Shown here one piece after another: positions 36,532-45,761 of a stretch of 64,000 bases of DNA. Source of the stretch: Roseobacter cerasinus (GTDB lineage: Bacteria; Pseudomonadota; Alphaproteobacteria; Rhodobacterales; Rhodobacteraceae). Each line of letters opens with the position of its first letter. Positions within the stretch are counted from its first letter, which is position 1. The DNA lies in NCBI RefSeq assembly GCF_009811755.1, contig NZ_BLIV01000002.1, forward strand, positions 303,001 to 367,000, written 5' to 3'. Under the pieces are notes generated by a model. It had not been told where the DNA came from. It worked only from the letters and a program-made list of their open reading frames with translations, and searched no databases. The position numbers and the translations under genes are program-made.

Positions 36532-38372
36532 GAGGCCTCCTCGATATCTGCGGCCAGAAATCCGCCCGACTGCCGGGCCCAGAAATCTGCATATAGTCCG
36601 CCTCGCGCCAAAAGCGCGTCATGGGTGCCATCTTCGACAATCCGCCCCTGATCAAGCACCAGAATGCGGTCCATCTGGGCAATGGTCGACAGGCGGTGGG
36701 CAATCGCGATCACTGTCTTGCCCTCCATCATGCCGTATAGCGTGTCCTGAATGGCAGCCTCCACCTCACTGTCCAAGGCGCTGGTCGCTTCGTCGAGCAG
36801 CAGGATCGGCGCGTCCTTCAGGATCACCCGCGCCAGCGTGATCCGCTGCCGTTGCCCGCCCGACAGTTTCACCCCACGCTCGCCCACTTGCGCCTCATAT
36901 CCCTGACGGCCTTCGGGGTCTTGCAGATCGAGGATGAACTCATGCGCCTGCGCCTGCCGCGCGGCGGAAAACACATCCTCCTCGGTCGCATCAGCCCGAC
37001 CATAGAGGATATTGTCCCGCACGGAGCGATGCAAGAGCGAGCTGTCCTGCTGCACCATGCCGATGGCCAGACGAAGACTGTCCTGCTGCACTTCTGTGAT
37101 ATCCTGACCGTCGATCAGGATCTGCCCCCGTTCCGGATCGTAAAATCGCAACAGCAGCTTCACGAGCGTGGATTTGCCCGCGCCGGACCGGCCCACCAGA
37201 CCGATCTTCTCACCCCGGCGGATCGTCAGATCAATCCCGTCCAGACCGCCGGAGCCACGCCCGTAGTGATGCGACAGACCTTTAATCTGGATGGTCCCAT
37301 CGGTGAGCTGCAGCGGCTTAGCGCCAGTTTGGTCAATCAGGGTGATGGGCTGGGCAATCGTCTCCATACCTTCGGAGACAACACCAAGCTCCTGAAAGAA
37401 AGTGGTCAGAGCCCACATGATCCAGCCTGTCATCGCATTCAGCCGCAGGGTCAGCGCCGTGGCCGCCGCCACCACGCCCACGCTTGCCTGGCCTTGCATC
37501 CACAGCACAATCGCCCAACCGACAACACCAATGATCAGCACACCATTGAGCGCCACAAGCAGCACATCCATGATGGTGAAGATGCGCATCTCCGCCTGGA
37601 AGGTGCGCCGCGTGTCTTCGATAGCCTCCTTGGCATAGTCGAGCTCCTTCTCATGATGCGCAAACATCTTGACGGAGTGAATGTTGGTGTAAGCATCGAC
37701 CACGCGGCCCGTGACCACAGACCGCGCGTTGGAGGCCGCTTTGGATGCCGGACCAATGCGCGTGATTGTCCAGCGCAACAGCAGCCCGTAGAGGACAAAC
37801 CACCCCAATAGCGGGATCAAAAGCCGCGGGTCTGAGGTCGACAGCAGGATCGCAGCCCCGATCAGATAGGCCAGCGAAAAGGAGATCGCATCGAAAACCT
37901 GAAACACCACCTCGCCCGCTGCCGGTGGTGTCTGCATGATCCGGTTGGCCACCCGGCCCGCAAAATCATTCTCGAACCAGCCAACCGACTGACGCAGCAC
38001 CTGCCGGTGCGCCCGCCACCGGATCATCGTGGCGAAATTCGGCAGGATGGCATTGTTCAGCAGCGCAACGTCAATGGCCTGCAGCAAAGGCCTGGCGGTC
38101 AGGATGAACAGCGCCACGAGGATCAACTCGGTGCCATAGCGGTCCCAGACGGTGGCGGGCTCTCCATCGAGCAGGTCAACAACCCGGCCCATATAGAAGA
38201 TCAGCCAGATCTCGATCGCGGCCACAACCACCGACATGATCCCGGCGAGCACAAAGACCCGTTTGAAGGGCTTTGAGTATTGCAGAAAGAACGGCCAGAG
38301 CCGCTGAGGCGGAGTGTTGGTCTCGGTATAGTCGCAATAGGGATCAACAAGACGTTCGAAAAAACGGAACAT
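36528..38372 (-). CDS. ABC exporter half, first of a pair
   Basis: 614 aa from ATG 38372 (AAGGCCC 8 bases upstream; ATG 38402 is an alternative). Membrane domain with helices from about 40 to 310 followed by an ATPase with GLVGRSGAGKSTL, VQQDSSLLHRS, LSGGQRQRITLA, LLLDEATSALD and AHRLST. All catalytic motifs are normal, so both sites of the presumed heterodimer should be active. It lies 166 bp after the CCA-adding enzyme gene. Confidence 0.9.
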   Translation of the reverse strand: MFRFFERLVDPYCDYTETNTPPQRLWPFFLQYSKPFKRVFVLAGIMSVVVAAIEIWLIFYMGRVVDLLDGEPATVWDRYGTELILVALFILTARPLLQAIDVALLNNAILPNFATMIRWRAHRQVLRQSVGWFENDFAGRVANRIMQTPPAAGEVVFQVFDAISFSLAYLIGAAILLSTSDPRLLIPLLGWFVLYGLLLRWTITRIGPASKAASNARSVVTGRVVDAYTNIHSVKMFAHHEKELDYAKEAIEDTRRTFQAEMRIFTIMDVLLVALNGVLIIGVVGWAIVLWMQGQASVGVVAAATALTLRLNAMTGWIMWALTTFFQELGVVSEGMETIAQPITLIDQTGAKPLQLTDGTIQIKGLSHHYGRGSGGLDGIDLTIRRGEKIGLVGRSGAGKSTLVKLLLRFYDPERGQILIDGQDITEVQQDSLRLAIGMVQQDSSLLHRSVRDNILYGRADATEEDVFSAARQAQAHEFILDLQDPEGRQGYEAQVGERGVKLSGGQRQRITLARVILKDAPILLLDEATSALDSEVEAAIQDTLYGMMEGKTVIAIAHRLSTIAQMDRILVLDQGRIVEDGTHDALLARGGLYADFWARQSGGFLAADIEEAS

Positions 38373-38538
38373 GGGATGGGCCTTCGGTAGAATATACAAC
38401 ATGATCAGGCACTGGTGATCAGGCCTGACGGTATCGGGTTATGACAGGGTCAGGTGAACCAGATCCCGCGATACATGTCGTATTCCTCCGTCTTGGTGCT
38501 TTGCTACTTACAAGAGAAGTCTGCCTTTGTCGACCACC

Positions 38539-39696
38539 TCAATCAGGTGTCATCAACTCTTCACGTGTGAGCGTGAAATCAGAGGCGATCCAGCGCTCTT
38601 CGAGGGCCGCCAGACGGGCACCCAGTGCCTTACCACTCAAGCCGGGCATGAAGTCCTTGGCGCGGATGGGGAATTGCGCCTGCGCCGCTGTTTTCAAGGG
38701 GCCCAAGGCACTTGGGTCCGGCAGATGATTAGCAAGGGCAGAGCGCAAGACCAAGGTTTGCGCCGCCAGATCATAGCCGGACCTGTAGGCAATCTCGGAC
38801 ACCGGCGGGCCCTCGCTCATGGCCTCTCGCAGCACCGTGAGATGCTGGGCGTCCTTACTGCTGAGGCGCAGCCGCTCCGCCACATCCAACCCGCCCAGCG
38901 CGGCCAGCCGCATCCGCCAGTCCTGTGTCATCGCCAGATGCGCCTCGATATGCAGCGCCGGGCCAAGGAGCGTGATGTCACTGCCGGGCAGAAGCCGCTG
39001 CAAGACGCCCGTTCGCTGCATCGTCGCCAAAGCCGGAGCGGGGTCGGGTGCGGCAAGAAGACGGCGCATTTCCTGACCCACGCGCTCGGCTGAGAGCGTC
39101 TCCAACCCTTCCGCGTGCGCAGCGATGGCGTCCAACGCATCTTCGTCGAACCCTCTGGACGAGTCCGCATACCAGGCGTGAAAGCGAAAGAACCGCAAGA
39201 TCCGCAGATAGTCCTCGCGGATGCGATCCCGTGCCGTCCCGACAAACCGAATGCGCCGAGACAGGCAATCCTCCAACCCGCCAAGCGGGTCGAGGATACG
39301 ACCTTCCGGCGTCGCGTAAAGCGCGTTCAGCGTGAAATCCCTGCGGCGTGCATCCTCGGCCATGTCGGTGGAGAACGCGACCACGGCGCGACGGCCATCG
39401 GTGGCGACATCTTTCCGGAACGTCGTCACCTCGTAGCCTGTGCCACCCGCCACCACCGTCACTGTCCCGTGCGCGATGCCGGTGGGTACCACCTTCAGCC
39501 CGGCAGCTTCCGCCAGGCGGGTCACCTCGGCGGGTGAAAGCGGTGTCGCCATATCGACATCGGACCCCGGGATGCCCAGGATCGCATCGCGGACGCAGCC
39601 GCCAACCAGATAGACATCATCCCCCGCCGCACGCAGGGCGTCGCAGACCGCGCGCAGGTTTGCGTCCGATAGCCACTCGGTCTCGGGTGGGATCAT
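38539..39696 (-). CDS. cca: CCA tRNA nucleotidyltransferase
   Basis: Adds or repairs the CCA end of tRNA. 385 aa from ATG 39696, which overlaps the TGA of the Nudix gene (ATGA). Class II polymerase-beta fold: YLVGGCVRDAILGIPGSDVDMAT near 29-52 has GG and the DxD carboxylates; RRDFTLNALYATPEGRILDPLGG near 117 and RIREDYLRILRFFRFHAWY near 157 are the next motifs. No HD domain is evident. A poly(A) polymerase role is possible but less likely. Confidence 0.88.
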   Translation of the reverse strand: MIPPETEWLSDANLRAVCDALRAAGDDVYLVGGCVRDAILGIPGSDVDMATPLSPAEVTRLAEAAGLKVVPTGIAHGTVTVVAGGTGYEVTTFRKDVATDGRRAVVAFSTDMAEDARRRDFTLNALYATPEGRILDPLGGLEDCLSRRIRFVGTARDRIREDYLRILRFFRFHAWYADSSRGFDEDALDAIAAHAEGLETLSAERVGQEMRRLLAAPDPAPALATMQRTGVLQRLLPGSDITLLGPALHIEAHLAMTQDWRMRLAALGGLDVAERLRLSSKDAQHLTVLREAMSEGPPVSEIAYRSGYDLAAQTLVLRSALANHLPDPSALGPLKTAAQAQFPIRAKDFMPGLSGKALGARLAALEERWIASDFTLTREELMTPD

Positions 39697-40289
39697 GTGT
39701 TCAGCTGATCGGTCCATGCCCGCAACATACGCGCAGTCGCACCCCAGATGTAATAGGGACCATAGGGCACGGCAAAATAGTCGCGCCGCTGGCCACGCCA
39801 CCAGCGCGACTGGACCACGAAGTTCTGCGCGGACAGCACATGGGTGAGCGGGACCGAGAACACCTCATCCACTTCACCCGGCTCCGGCCTGATATCAAAC
39901 GGCTGTTTCACATAAGCGATGACCGGCGTAACAAGAAAGCCTGTGACAGTCTCATGTGCTGGCAACGTGCCCAGAACATCCACATGCGCTTCGGGCAGGC
40001 CGATTTCCTCGTGCGCCTCGCGCAGCGCTGCGGCGATCACATCGGCATCGCCCTTGTCCTGCTTGCCCCCGGGAAAGGCGATCTGGCCCGGGTGGTGCTT
40101 GAGCGCGGAGGACCGTTTCGTCAGCAACAGGTGATAGCCATTGCCTTGCCGGAGGATCGGCGCAAGCACCCCCGCCGGGCGCAGCTTACGGCCTTCGGGT
40201 AGAACCGTGCCGGGGTTCAGGTCATAGTCCGACGAGGGCCGACCCGGGCGCGCAAGTGCTGCCCGGATCGCATCCATATCAGGCGCCAT
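39693..40289 (-). CDS. CoA pyrophosphatase, Nudix family
   Basis: 198 aa from ATG 40289, which lies inside the end of hslO (11-base overlap) with AGGGTGATC upstream; ATG 40277 is an alternative. LTKRSSALKHHPGQIAFPGGK is the CoA-pyrophosphatase signature before the Nudix box (GGKQDKGDADVIAAALREAHEEIGL). Cuts CoA into 4'-phosphopantetheine and 3',5'-ADP in the family members studied. Middle gene of hslO-nudix-cca. Confidence 0.88.
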   Translation of the reverse strand: MAPDMDAIRAALARPGRPSSDYDLNPGTVLPEGRKLRPAGVLAPILRQGNGYHLLLTKRSSALKHHPGQIAFPGGKQDKGDADVIAAALREAHEEIGLPEAHVDVLGTLPAHETVTGFLVTPVIAYVKQPFDIRPEPGEVDEVFSVPLTHVLSAQNFVVQSRWWRGQRRDYFAVPYGPYYIWGATARMLRAWTDQLNT

Positions 40290-41268
40290 GATCACCCTGT
40301 TCAGCCTCGAAGCCGACGGTGGCCGGGTCAAGGTCGTAATGCGCGCCGCAGAACTGGCAATCAGCGGTCACGCGCCCCTCATCCGTGGTCATCTTTTCGA
40401 TGTCACGCGCAGAATAAATCGACAGGCTTTGGCGCACACGGTCTTCCGAGCAGGTACAGCCGAACCGCACGGTCTGCGTGTCGAAGACCCGGGGCTGCTC
40501 TTCATGGAACAACCGCAAGAGCAGATCGTTTGGCGCCAGTGACGGGCCGATCAGCTCCAAATCCTCGACGGTATCGAGCAGGATGTTTACCCGGTTCCAG
40601 TTCTCCGCCTCGTCGTCCTTGAGCAGATCAGAGGCCGACAGCGTCTCGCCATTGCCGTCCGCCTCAGCCACAAAGGGCGACGCCTTTGGCATATGCTGAA
40701 GCATCACCCCGCCAGCACGCCAATGCTCAACAACGCTCGGTTCCGTCGACTGGCCGAAGCTCAGCGAAAACCGCGTGGGCAGCTGTTCAGACTGGGCGAA
40801 ATAGGTTTCAGCACAGGCGGCCAGCGAACCACCCTCCAACGGTGTGATCCCCTGATAGGGCGTCATGCCCTTGCCCTGGTCGATCATGATCGCGAAATAC
40901 CCTTCGCCCACCTGATCGAAAGGTGCCGCATCGGTCAACCGATCTGCATCATAGCTGGCATAGGCGCGGATGCGCGCGGGCTCACCCTCGGCCTCGGGGC
41001 CGTAGTAATCCGTCGCAATCATGCGCACAGCACCTTTGGACTGGACCTGCAATTGCAGCTTCCAGCGCAGCTTGATGGTCTGCCCGATCAGCGCGGTCAG
41101 CAGGGCCATCTCAGCCACCAGCGCCTCGACCTGCGGAGGATAGTCATGTTGCTGCAGGATACCGTTCAATGCGCCATCCAGCCGCGCAACACGGCCGCGC
41201 ATATCGCTCGCATCCAGCTGAAAAGGCAGGACCGTATCGTCCCACGCGATCTGGTGTCCAGGTTTCAT
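40279..41268 (-). CDS. hslO: Redox-regulated chaperone Hsp33
   Basis: Holdase switched on by oxidation. 329 aa from ATG 41268 (AAGGAAACCCC upstream); the frame extends to 41388 but without a good start. The C-terminal zinc switch has CTCSEDR followed by CQFCGAHYD, i.e. CxC and CxxC. GGVMLQHMP near 196 and the PYQGITPL segment are typical. Oxidised, it protects unfolding proteins and complements the DnaK system in this window. Confidence 0.93.
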   Translation of the reverse strand: MKPGHQIAWDDTVLPFQLDASDMRGRVARLDGALNGILQQHDYPPQVEALVAEMALLTALIGQTIKLRWKLQLQVQSKGAVRMIATDYYGPEAEGEPARIRAYASYDADRLTDAAPFDQVGEGYFAIMIDQGKGMTPYQGITPLEGGSLAACAETYFAQSEQLPTRFSLSFGQSTEPSVVEHWRAGGVMLQHMPKASPFVAEADGNGETLSASDLLKDDEAENWNRVNILLDTVEDLELIGPSLAPNDLLLRLFHEEQPRVFDTQTVRFGCTCSEDRVRQSLSIYSARDIEKMTTDEGRVTADCQFCGAHYDLDPATVGFEAEQGDHGA

Positions 41269-41349
41269 TGGGGTTTCCTTATCGCCATCGGGTTGGCATA
41301 CCGGGTCCATATAACCGTCCTGCCTGCGTTGAAAAGAGGGCAAGCCAGA

Positions 41350-41787
41350 ATGATCAGACGCATCGGCCATGCACCTCGTGCAGATCAACGCTATGTGCTG
41401 CGGCCCGGCGCCTATGCGATTTTGCCCCTGAAACGGCGTGTTCTGCTAACAGCGCAGATCGCGGAGAAGGTTGATATTCAACTGCCCGGCGGCGGGATCG
41501 ACCCCGGTGAAAGCGCCATTCATGCCCTGCACCGCGAGGTCATGGAGGAAACCGGCTGGCGCATTGCTGCGCCGCGCAAGCTGGGCAGCTTCCGGCGATT
41601 TGTCTTCATGCCGGAATATGACATCTGGGCTGAGAAGCTGTGTCATGTGTATCGTGCGCGCCCGGTCCGGCAGGTGGCAGTGCCGTCCGAGCCGGATCAC
41701 GAGACGCTTGTTCTCTCGCCCGCTGACGCACTGGAGTGTCTCGGCAATGATGGCGACCGGCTGTTTCTGGCCCGCTATTTTTCCTGA
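41350..41787 (+). CDS. Nudix hydrolase
   Basis: 145 aa from ATG 41350. Nudix box GGGIDPGESAIHALHREVMEETGW near 40-63 is complete. No specificity motif stands out; the length and the YILRPGAYAILPL-like start (here YVLRPGAYAILPLKRRVLL) suggest a general nucleotide-derivative hydrolase. Divergent from hslO and its last 13 bases overlap the end of the receiver-phosphatase gene on the other strand. Confidence 0.82.
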   Translation: MIRRIGHAPRADQRYVLRPGAYAILPLKRRVLLTAQIAEKVDIQLPGGGIDPGESAIHALHREVMEETGWRIAAPRKLGSFRRFVFMPEYDIWAEKLCHVYRARPVRQVAVPSEPDHETLVLSPADALECLGNDGDRLFLARYFS

Positions 41788-43055
41788 TTGGTGCCGGTGA
41801 ATTCGAACAAAAGCCCGGAGACATCATCGGGAAACTCGGTCAGCCCTGATATCTCCGTCATCCTGTGGATGAGCGCTTCGAAAAATGCCTCTCCCGTTAC
41901 CTGTTCAAGATCGGGCAACAGTTGCTCAAGCCCGTCTTCCCCCAAAAACTCACCCTCGCTGGCCGGGCATTCCGTCACCCCATCCGACAGGATCAGCAAC
42001 CGGTCGCCAGGCGACAGCTGCATCTCGAACTGTGAAAATGTAACGCCGGCCATCAGGCCCACCGGAAAGCCCCCCGTCCCGTCCTGCTCCAACGTGCCAT
42101 CGGCCCGTTGAATCACCGGGTGCGGATGCCCGGCCTGCCCGATCACAACCCGCCCGGTCGCGAGATCGATATCGGCGAGGATCATGGTGAAGTAATGCTC
42201 GGTCTCCATCTCATCGAGCACCATCTCATTCAGCGTCCTGATCGCCTCAGCCGGCGGGCGGGAGCGATATCCCGTCTCCGTCTTTTCGAGCGCGATGTTC
42301 TGATCCAGCGCGGTGGCGGACAAATACCCAGCCAGGCGCGCGGTCATCAGCGCCGAGCTGATGCCATGGCCAGATACATCAATGGAAAACAGCCCAAGGT
42401 GCCCCTCTGCGGCAGGAAAGAAGCCCACCAGATCGCCCCCGACATGACCGCTGGAGCGCAGCATGAGCGCCAGATCACCGCCATCGAACGCCTTTGCACG
42501 CTCCCGTACAAGAGATTGCTGCAGTTGTTTGGCTTCGATCAGGTCACTGTCTAGGGAGTCGTAGAGGCGTTGCAACTCGTCGAGAGTCTCTGTGATGACC
42601 TGGTTCTTCAGCGTCAGCTCCCGCTGCATTTCAAGAATGCGCTGCCCGGCCGTCAAGCGCGCGCGCAGCTCGTGCCCATCAACCGGTTTGGTCAGAAAGT
42701 CATCCGCACCGGCGTCCAGCCCTTCAGCCACGTCATTCTTTTCACTCTTTGAGGTCAGAAGGATGAAATAGCTGTAGCTGTCCGCCGACAGACCACGAAA
42801 GGCCTTGCAGAATTCAATGCCGGACATGCCAGGCATCATCCAGTCACTGAGGATCAACTCAGGCAGGCGCTGTTCGCAAAGCTCCAGCGCGGCCTCACCC
42901 GACTCTGCCTCCATCACCTCATATCCCCAGCGTTTGAGAGAGCTGGACAGGATCTTGCGCTGGAGGCGGCTGTCATCCACAACGAGCACGAATTTTGCCC
43001 GCTCTGATGGTTCAGAAAGGCTCGATTCAGCAGGCGCGGACGAAAATGTACTCAT
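41775..43055 (-). CDS. Response regulator with PP2C phosphatase output
   Basis: 426 aa. Receiver domain 20-145: VLVVDDSRLQRK, phosphoacceptor D in LILSDWMMPGMSG, T/S in ILLTSKSE and K in FLTKPVDG. A coiled-coil linker near 145-185 leads to a SpoIIE/RsbU-type PP2C domain with GGDLVGFFP, SIDVSGHGISSALMTARLAG and LSDGVTECP carrying the metal aspartates. In related systems such proteins dephosphorylate an anti-sigma-antagonist; none is in the window. Divergent from the Hpt gene. Confidence 0.9.
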   Translation of the reverse strand: MSTFSSAPAESSLSEPSERAKFVLVVDDSRLQRKILSSSLKRWGYEVMEAESGEAALELCEQRLPELILSDWMMPGMSGIEFCKAFRGLSADSYSYFILLTSKSEKNDVAEGLDAGADDFLTKPVDGHELRARLTAGQRILEMQRELTLKNQVITETLDELQRLYDSLDSDLIEAKQLQQSLVRERAKAFDGGDLALMLRSSGHVGGDLVGFFPAAEGHLGLFSIDVSGHGISSALMTARLAGYLSATALDQNIALEKTETGYRSRPPAEAIRTLNEMVLDEMETEHYFTMILADIDLATGRVVIGQAGHPHPVIQRADGTLEQDGTGGFPVGLMAGVTFSQFEMQLSPGDRLLILSDGVTECPASEGEFLGEDGLEQLLPDLEQVTGEAFFEALIHRMTEISGLTEFPDDVSGLLFEFTGTNQEK

Positions 43056-43204
43056 GTAAAGCCCAGTGTCTTCTCACGCAGCCCTACTCTTGAATGCTTA
43101 AAGTGAGGTGAACCCTAAAATTTGTGTGAAAAAGCCAATGGTGCACACGAAGCGTTAGGTTCTGTCTGGAATACTTATTACGGTGCACGAGCAGGGTTTG
43201 TAGC

Positions 43205-43537
43205 ATGATAGATTGGGATAGAGTCGCGACACTGAAGGAAGAAGTGGGCGCAGAAGACTTTGAGGAGGTGGTGGAGCTCTTTCTTGAAGAGGTCGATGCA
43301 GCCATTGACACACTGGCCACCCAGCCAAATCCGCAGGATCTGGAGGAGCAGTTGCATTTCCTGAAGGGAAGCGCACTCAGTCTCGGGTTTCGGTCATTCT
43401 CAGATCTGTGCCAGACCGGCGAGACCGCAGCGGCACAATCGGCAGACGCGGCCATTGACGTCGATGAAATCATGACATGCTACAAACAATCCCGCGATGC
43501 CTTCCTGACCCAACTCCAGGCCAAAATCGCAAGCTGA
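43205..43537 (+). CDS. Histidine phosphotransfer (Hpt) protein
   Basis: 110 aa, one four-helix domain. The phosphoryl-accepting histidine is in QLHFLKGSALSLGFRSF near residue 51, followed by KGS as usual. It has no kinase part. Located 149 bp from the divergent receiver-PP2C gene, it is a natural candidate partner for that receiver. The cognate hybrid kinase is not in the window. Confidence 0.88.
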   Translation: MIDWDRVATLKEEVGAEDFEEVVELFLEEVDAAIDTLATQPNPQDLEEQLHFLKGSALSLGFRSFSDLCQTGETAAAQSADAAIDVDEIMTCYKQSRDAFLTQLQAKIAS

Positions 43538-43573
43538 AGCCCCGGAATCCGTGCTGGCCGGGCGCAGACCGCT

Positions 43574-44386
43574 CTACTCCAGCCGGTACAAATGCGCGAT
43601 ACTATCTGGCCCCAGCTTATCCAGCGCGTGCGCCTGCAACCGTTGCATACCTTTGAGCCAACGCCCATGATCCGCGGCGCGGCGCCGTGCGTGACCTGCC
43701 ACGTCAGGGTGTGGCAGAATAAGGAACGCACCCATCTCTGCCCCTGCAATGATACTCTCGGCGACTTCATCTGCTGTCAAAAGCATGTCTGAGCCTCGCG
43801 ACAGATCACGCTCCAACCCGATCAGCGGTGTGGCTACATATTGCGGGCACACCACCGAAACGCCGATCCCGGCTGCTCCATGGGTGATGGCCAGTGACTC
43901 CGCAAAGCTGACTGCGGCGTGTTTTGACGCCGAATAGGCTGCATCGCCGATCTGGTTCAGCAGACCAGCCGCCGAGGCGACGTTCACAAAATATCCCGCC
44001 CCCCGCGCCAGCATCCCGGGCAGCAATGCCCGCGCCGCATAAACATGCGCCATAACATGCAGTTGCCAGTTCAGCATCCACACCGCATCCGGCGCAGAGG
44101 CCGCATGATCCGGCTGCCCCTGAAACACACCGGCGTTAGACACAAACACATCTATCGGGCCATATGCTGCCTCGACCTGCCGGATGCACGACTGAATGGC
44201 CGCTTCCCGGGTCACATCGCAAACCACGCCCAAGCACCCGATCTGCTCTGCCGCCTGATCGACTGCTTGCGCCGACCGGTCAGCAATCGCGACGCGCGCA
44301 CCTTTGGCCTGCACAGCTTGGGCGAGCGCCGCACCGATCCCGCTTGCGCCGCCGGTGATCACAACTGTCTTGTTAGAAAAATCCAT
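43574..44386 (-). CDS. Short-chain dehydrogenase/reductase
   Basis: 270 aa classical SDR. NAD(P) loop TGGASGIGAALAQA near 11, DVT near 59, NAG in VFVSNAGVFQG, catalytic S in VNVASAAG and Y-xxx-K in AAYSASKHAAVSF. IADRS after the second strand suggests NAD(H) rather than NADP(H). The C-terminal tail is typical of SDRs in this family. Substrate unknown. It lies 8 bp after ilvA and may be co-transcribed. Confidence 0.88.
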   Translation of the reverse strand: MDFSNKTVVITGGASGIGAALAQAVQAKGARVAIADRSAQAVDQAAEQIGCLGVVCDVTREAAIQSCIRQVEAAYGPIDVFVSNAGVFQGQPDHAASAPDAVWMLNWQLHVMAHVYAARALLPGMLARGAGYFVNVASAAGLLNQIGDAAYSASKHAAVSFAESLAITHGAAGIGVSVVCPQYVATPLIGLERDLSRGSDMLLTADEVAESIIAGAEMGAFLILPHPDVAGHARRRAADHGRWLKGMQRLQAHALDKLGPDSIAHLYRLE

Positions 44387-44394
44387 GCGCCGTC

Positions 44395-45630
44395 TCAGAT
44401 CACAAACTGAGCGAGCGTTTCGTCATTGGTGATATCGGTATAGGTGAACCCCGCCGCATCAAGCTTGCTCAGAAAGCGGACAAAGTTCTCCGGCTGCGTC
44501 GTCTCGATCCCGATAAGCACAGAACCGAAGTTCCGAGCCGATTTCTTGAGGTATTCGAACCGCGCGATGTCATCTTCGGGGCCAAGGATGCCCAGGAACT
44601 CCTTCAACGCGCCCGGGCGCTGCGGCATGCGCAGAATAAAGTATTTCTTCACTCCCGAATAGCGCTGGGCCCGTTCCTTGACCTCGGGCAGCCGCTCAAA
44701 ATCAAAGTTCCCGCCGGAGGCGACACAGACCACCGTCTTACCTTCGATCTGATCACGAAGGTCCGACAAGACTTCGATCGCCAGGGCACCCGCCGGTTCC
44801 AGAACGATGCCTTCGACGTTCAACATCTCGATAATGGTGGTGCAAATCCGGTCTTCGGCGATATGCACCGCATCCGCCCGGTCCACATCGCTGAGCCGTG
44901 CAAAGGTCCGGGCCCCGATCTTGGCCACGGCCGCACCGTCGACAAAACTATCAATCGGCGAGACATCCACCGGCGCCTGCGCTTCGAGCGCAATCCCGAG
45001 GCTTTGCGCCCCGCTTGGTTCAACAAATGTGTAGCTCACCGATCTGCCAAAGTAACTTCGCACACCGGAAGAAAGGCCCCCGCCACCCACTGGCAAAACC
45101 ACGCGGTCGGGCAACCGCCCCAGCTGCGTCTCGATCTCCACCGCGACGGAGGCCTGACCCTCGATCACATCCTCATCGTCAAAAGGCGACAGGAAATGCG
45201 CGCCTTTCTGGGCGCAAAAGGTCTGCGCTGCGGCCAGTGTTTCGTCGAAGTAGTCGCCCACAAGACGCACTTCGACATGGGTACCGCCAAACATCTGCGT
45301 TTTCTGGATCTTTTGCTGGGGGGTCGTGACCGGCATGAACACAACACCGCGCACCCCGAAATGCCGACACATAAAGGCGACGCCCTGCGCGTGGTTGCCC
45401 GCACTGGCACAGACAAAAAGGTCATGCGCGGGGATCACTTTCCGCATGGCGTTGAACGCCCCGCGCAGCTTGTAAGACCGCACCGGGCTGAGGTCTTCAC
45501 GCTTGAGCCAGATGTCCGCGCCAAACCGATCCGACAGGTGATCGTTGCGCAGCAAAGGCGTCGGTGGGAAGACCGCGCGCATCGCGCGTTCCGCCGCTTG
45601 CGCACCTGTCACAAATGCTGATGCCGTCAT
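44395..45630 (-). CDS. ilvA: Threonine ammonia-lyase (threonine deaminase)
   Basis: Converts threonine to 2-oxobutanoate, the first step to isoleucine. 411 aa from ATG 45630. PLP lysine in SPVRSYKLRGAFN near 55, phosphate loop VGGGGLSSG near 183, and one C-terminal ACT-like domain (KYFILRMPQRPGALKEFLGIL). Classical biosynthetic enzymes from enterobacteria have two ACT-like repeats and are about 510 aa; this short form is common outside them. Divergent from argG. Confidence 0.9.
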   Translation of the reverse strand: MTASAFVTGAQAAERAMRAVFPPTPLLRNDHLSDRFGADIWLKREDLSPVRSYKLRGAFNAMRKVIPAHDLFVCASAGNHAQGVAFMCRHFGVRGVVFMPVTTPQQKIQKTQMFGGTHVEVRLVGDYFDETLAAAQTFCAQKGAHFLSPFDDEDVIEGQASVAVEIETQLGRLPDRVVLPVGGGGLSSGVRSYFGRSVSYTFVEPSGAQSLGIALEAQAPVDVSPIDSFVDGAAVAKIGARTFARLSDVDRADAVHIAEDRICTTIIEMLNVEGIVLEPAGALAIEVLSDLRDQIEGKTVVCVASGGNFDFERLPEVKERAQRYSGVKKYFILRMPQRPGALKEFLGILGPEDDIARFEYLKKSARNFGSVLIGIETTQPENFVRFLSKLDAAGFTYTDITNDETLAQFVI

Positions 45631-45702
45631 GTTGCCTGCCCTTCCGGCTCGGAATGTCCGATCAGTAGGTGCAGGGGCGCCGTCGGTCAACGCGCATCCA
45701 CC

Positions 45703-45731
45703 TTGCCGCCCCTGCCAAAACCCGCTATCGC
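45703..45731 (+). promoter_or_regulatory. argG promoter candidate
   Basis: TTGCCG (45703-45708), 17 bp, TATCGC (45726-45731), about 30 bases before the argG ATG. Confidence 0.4.
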
Positions 45732-45761
45732 AACCCGGATTTCGAGACAAAGGAACCGGTT

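Noticed and set aside
38464-38475. TCCCGCGATACA repeated from 1020-1031
   Set aside because: A shared 12-mer is expected many times by chance in 64 kb, and the second copy lacks the matching inverted arm.
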